From Streptosporangiaceae bacterium (GTDB lineage: Bacteria > Actinomycetota > Actinomycetes > Streptosporangiales > Streptosporangiaceae): DNA of 8,303 bases. The stretch lies in contig JASHOI010000038.1 in the NCBI GenBank assembly GCA_030041195.1, positions 1-8,303 of the forward strand. Direction: 5' to 3'. Under the pieces are notes generated by a model that saw nothing but the letters and a program-made list of their open reading frames with translations, had not been told where the DNA came from and made no database searches. Shown piece after piece: positions 6,359 to 8,303 of this stretch; position 1 is the first letter of the stretch; each line of letters begins with the position of its first letter. A program made the position numbers and the translations under genes.

Positions 6359-6939
6359 CGAAATCTGCATACGAGGATGACCGGCCTGGACTGCCTCAGC
6401 CACGTGACCATGCGGCCAAGGGGCAGGGACGGGATAAGCAGGCGGAGGCCGAGCCTGTCTGGCTTGATGAGTCGCAAGGGCGGATCTGGATTACATTCAT
6501 GCAGGTGCAGCTGCGGCTGAGTTATGAGATGAACAGGCAGCTGCTGAGTGATGGGCAGCTGCAGTTGGGTGACTACCACGTGCTGAGCGCACTGTCGGCC
6601 GCTCCCGATGGCCGGATGCAGGTCTCGGCGCTGGCGACTTATGTCGGCTGGGAGCGCAGCCGGATGTCTCATCACGTGCAGCGGATGGCGGGCCGGGGCT
6701 TGGTCGAACGGGCAGCCTCGCCATCTGACCGGCGCGCTACTGACATTCAGCTGACAGCTGCCGGCTGGGCCGCGGTCAAGAACGTGGCTCCCGGTCACGT
6801 GGCCCTCGTCCGTCGGCTGTTCTTTGACGGTCTCCCGAAAGATCGCGAATCCGGACTCCAGGCGGCCCTTGATGGCATCTACCGGACCCTGGTCTCCAGG
6901 GGCACCTTGGCGGCGCCGCCTGCCGTCGGAAACCGGTAG
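6352..6939 (+). CDS. MarR-family transcriptional regulator
   Basis: This DNA-binding dimer of 195 residues probably represses itself and the oxidoreductase gene that follows. Residues 1-40 are a charged, probably disordered extension. Helices from about 42 form the dimer part. The winged helix-turn-helix includes LGDYHVLSALSAAPDGRMQV (72-91), the recognition helix ERSRMSHHVQRMAGRGLV (101-118) and a wing with the MarR signature SDRRATDIQLTAAG (125-138). A C-terminal helical pair follows. The alternative TTG start at 6328 adds eight residues, but neither start has a ribosome binding site. I prefer the ATG at 6352 because a -10-like hexamer and the operator sit right there. The ligand is unknown. 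The frame is intact and the composition fits the rest of the window. Confidence 0.88.
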   Translation: MSPKSAYEDDRPGLPQPRDHAAKGQGRDKQAEAEPVWLDESQGRIWITFMQVQLRLSYEMNRQLLSDGQLQLGDYHVLSALSAAPDGRMQVSALATYVGWERSRMSHHVQRMAGRGLVERAASPSDRRATDIQLTAAGWAAVKNVAPGHVALVRRLFFDGLPKDRESGLQAALDGIYRTLVSRGTLAAPPAVGNR

Positions 6940-7025
6940 CGGCGACCGCAGCCGAGCGACCGCGGAACCGGCGGGCCCGGCGCTCTCGCAGGCGGGGCTG
7001 GCGGACGGGTGCGATTGGCAGATGC

Positions 7026-7037
7026 GTGACATGTCAC
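7026..7037. promoter_or_regulatory. MarR-type operator O2 (second copy of the 12-bp palindrome)
   Basis: GTGACATGTCAC is identical to O1, 679 bp downstream, and overlaps the -35 hexamer of the oxidoreductase promoter. Binding here would block polymerase directly. Two exact copies flanking one regulator gene are very unlikely by chance. Confidence 0.72.
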
Positions 7038-7054
7038 TTATTTGTACGTAGGCT
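7026..7054 (+). promoter_or_regulatory. Promoter of the F420-dependent oxidoreductase gene
   Basis: The -35 GTGACA (7026-7031, 5 of 6 to TTGACA) and the -10 TAGGCT (7049-7054) are separated by exactly 17 bases. This is a normal housekeeping-sigma layout. Transcription would begin near 7061, giving a leader of about 75 bases that contains a third, imperfect operator. Confidence 0.55.
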
Positions 7055-7112
7055 AGTCCGCAGGCACCACTCCGCGTCCGGCTCCGAGCACTGCCGCTGC
7101 CGGTCGGCTGAC

Positions 7113-7124
7113 CTGACATCTCAC
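7113..7124. promoter_or_regulatory. Possible third operator (imperfect)
   Basis: CTGACATCTCAC matches the palindrome GTGACATGTCAC at 10 of 12 positions, in the leader between the predicted transcript start and the ATG at 7137. It could be an auxiliary site acting as a roadblock or binding cooperatively with O2, 87 bp away. It may also be chance. Confidence 0.3.
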
Positions 7125-7136
7125 CTGAGAGTGCAC

Positions 7137-8045
7137 ATGGCAACCCGAGACCAGCTCGGCAGGATCGGCGACTGGAGTCCGGCCTGGAGCGCGGCGTTCC
7201 GCAGCGGCGGCCAGAATCTGGCCGGAGCCGTCATCGACGGAGCGGCAGCACTCGAGGAACTCGGCTACCAGACGTTGTGGATCGGTCAGAGTGCCTCCGT
7301 GCGATATGCCGAGCCGCTGCTCGAAGCCACCCGGCGGGTGAGGATAGCCACCGGCATCGTGAGCATCTGGGACCACGACCCGGTGCCGGTTGCCCGCCAG
7401 CGCTCGAAGTTGGGGCATCGTCACTCGGGCCAGTTCGTGTTCGGCCTGGGCGTCAGCCATGGCGAGTTCAATGCCCGTTACGACCGGCCCTATGTGGCTA
7501 TGAACCGGTATCGGTCCGGGCTGGACAGCGCGTCCGAGCCGGTGCCGGCCAGTGGCCGGGTGCTGGCAGCGCTTGGCCCGAAGATGCTGGCCCTTGCTCG
7601 CAGCCGGGCCGCCGGGGCGCATCCGTATCTCGTGACCGTCCGCCAGGTCGCGCAGGCGCGGGACATTCTCGGGCCGGAGGCTGCGCTGGCACCGGAGCTG
7701 ACGGTTGTGGTGGATGAGGCCCCTGCCCGTGATCGGCAGATCGCCAGGAGCTTCCTGACCGGCTGCCTCGCAATGCGCAACTACACCGCGAGCCTGGCCA
7801 GGGACGGCTTCACTCAGGAGGATTTCCGGGCCTCGGGCAGCGACCGGGTAGTCGACGTACTGGCTCGGCCGGCCCCGCCGACAGCATCGCCGCGCGGATC
7901 ACGGCGCTGCACCAAGTCGGCGCCGACCACGTGGCGGTGCAGGCAGTGACTCCGGATCGCCACGCACTGGCCTCTATCCGAACTGCGTCAGCTCGCTGCC
8001 GCCTTGCACCTGACGCCAGACCAGCAGTGTGAGGCGGCCGTCTGA
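7137..8045 (+). pseudogene. LLM-class F420-dependent oxidoreductase, frameshifted near the C-terminus
   Basis: The gene encodes a TIM-barrel flavin-like enzyme that uses reduced F420, of the subgroup with ALEELGYQTLWIGQS (38-52), RIATGIVSIWDHDP (69-82), FVFGLGVSHGEF (100-111), RVLAALGPKMLALARSRAAG (141-160) and AHPYLVT (161-167). I start at the ATG 7137, preceded by GAGAG; the frame upstream to 7026 is an unlikely extension through the promoter. The match holds to residue 243 (GSDRVVDVLA). One base then seems lost at about 7864-7866. The frame shifts to one reading SAGPADSIAARITALHQVGA and DHVAVQAVTPDRHAL, the normal next part of the family. One extra base at about 7969-7970 restores the first frame, giving PLSELRQLAAALHLTPDQQC and a TGA at 8043-8045. 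As written, translation stops at 7949 after 270 residues with a nonsense tail. It may be a young pseudogene, a tolerated change, or two sequence errors. The enzyme's substrate is unknown. Confidence 0.8.
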
Positions 8046-8054
8046 CGCCAGACC
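8010..8054 (+). repeat. 13-bp direct repeat at the end of the oxidoreductase gene
   Basis: CTGACGCCAGACC occurs at 8010-8022 and again at 8042-8054, 32 bases apart. The second copy contains the restored stop codon of the oxidoreductase. It may be a short duplication; no function is evident. Confidence 0.5.
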
Positions 8055-8103
8055 TTGCGGTGGAGCGGTCAGCAATCACTGGACCACGCCAACGGGGAGC
8101 ACA

Positions 8104-8303
8104 TGCCATGAGACACCCTCTGTCAACCTCACGCGGCAGCTTTGAGGCCGCGTGCTCGCTGTCGGTTGGCGGTGTGGATGGCTTCGTCGTAGACGACACC
8201 TTTGTCCAGGCAATGCCACAGAACTTCGAGCCAGCGGTTGCCGAGTTTGCGCAGCGCGGAGTTGTGTCCGTCGCCAGCGGCGATCTTCTCGTCGTAAAAC
8301 TGC
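8104..8303 (-). mobile_element. IS110-family insertion sequence, 3' end (continues past the window)
   Basis: The transposase C-terminus is followed within about 25 bases by GGTTGACAGAGGGTGTCTCA on the minus strand. This resembles the short flank with TTGACA that follows the transposase stop in many IS110 elements. The exact end, placed here near 8104, cannot be fixed without the other end or an empty site. No inverted repeat is expected for this family. Confidence 0.5.
8129..8303 (-). CDS. IS110-family transposase, C-terminal part (cut by window edge)
   Basis: The last 57 residues are visible. They read QFYDEKIAAGDGHNSALRKL, then GNRWLEVLWHCLDKGVVYDE and AIHTANRQRARGLKAAA before a TGA at 8129-8131. 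The pattern (Y)Y..K...G..HN.AL..L..R...ILWHCL..G..YDE..H is the usual end of IS110 transposases, DEDD/serine recombinases guided by a bridge RNA. The visible part is in frame with no damage. The catalytic DEDD and serine regions lie outside the window, so activity cannot be judged. The bridge RNA would be expected at the far end for the IS110 group. Confidence 0.85.
   Translation of the reverse strand, partial: QFYDEKIAAGDGHNSALRKLGNRWLEVLWHCLDKGVVYDEAIHTANRQRARGLKAAA

Noticed and set aside
6355..7143. Minus-strand 262-codon frame opposite the MarR gene
   Set aside because: Shadow of the regulator, whose winged helix motifs are clear on the plus strand.
7810..8199. Minus-strand 129-codon frame between the oxidoreductase end and the IS110 gene
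   Set aside because: It overlaps both in the wrong frames and shows no family features.

Overview
The window is GC-rich DNA with strong G/C third-position bias in its genes. The F420-dependent oxidoreductase family member, the DtxR/IdeR-type iron boxes and the actinobacterial style of lipoprotein and Tat signal sequences all point to a high-GC actinobacterium. I cannot name the genus.

Left part (1-3474, minus strand): one compact iron-controlled operon read right to left. Two tandem IdeR/DmdR-like iron boxes (3436-3474) lie just upstream of a beta-propeller (NHL-type) lipoprotein. Next come a wrecked Tat-secreted DyP-type peroxidase, a small unrecognised lipoprotein, a ferric-iron substrate-binding lipoprotein of the FbpA/FutA type, and the start of its ABC permease, cut by the window edge. 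Most junctions overlap by 1-4 bases (stop/start), which indicates translational coupling. The operon looks like an iron-uptake system with extracytoplasmic accessory proteins. The peroxidase has lost its middle and carries frameshifts.

Middle (3475-6330): a gene-poor stretch, then a possible small membrane protein (3731-4192) placed directly after a methyl-accepting chemotaxis protein (4203-5390). Upstream of that gene is a graveyard: the C-terminal scrap of a LysR-type regulator (about 5493-5674), an open tail with no start (5741-5947), and the C-terminal remnant of an ISAs1-family transposase (6033-6292) with a frameshift.

Right part (6339-8303, plus strand except the end): a MarR-family regulator followed by an LLM-class F420-dependent oxidoreductase. 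A perfect 12-bp palindrome, GTGACATGTCAC, occurs twice, once over the MarR start codon and once over the -35 of the oxidoreductase promoter. A 10/12 variant lies in the oxidoreductase leader. This is a self-contained MarR regulatory circuit, but the oxidoreductase has two compensating single-base indels near its C-terminus that bring in an early stop. The window ends in the C-terminal part of an IS110-family transposase on the minus strand.

Overall the window combines one working-looking iron operon, one small MarR regulon and repeated signs of gene decay and IS activity. I saw no CRISPR array, tRNA, rRNA or phage genes.
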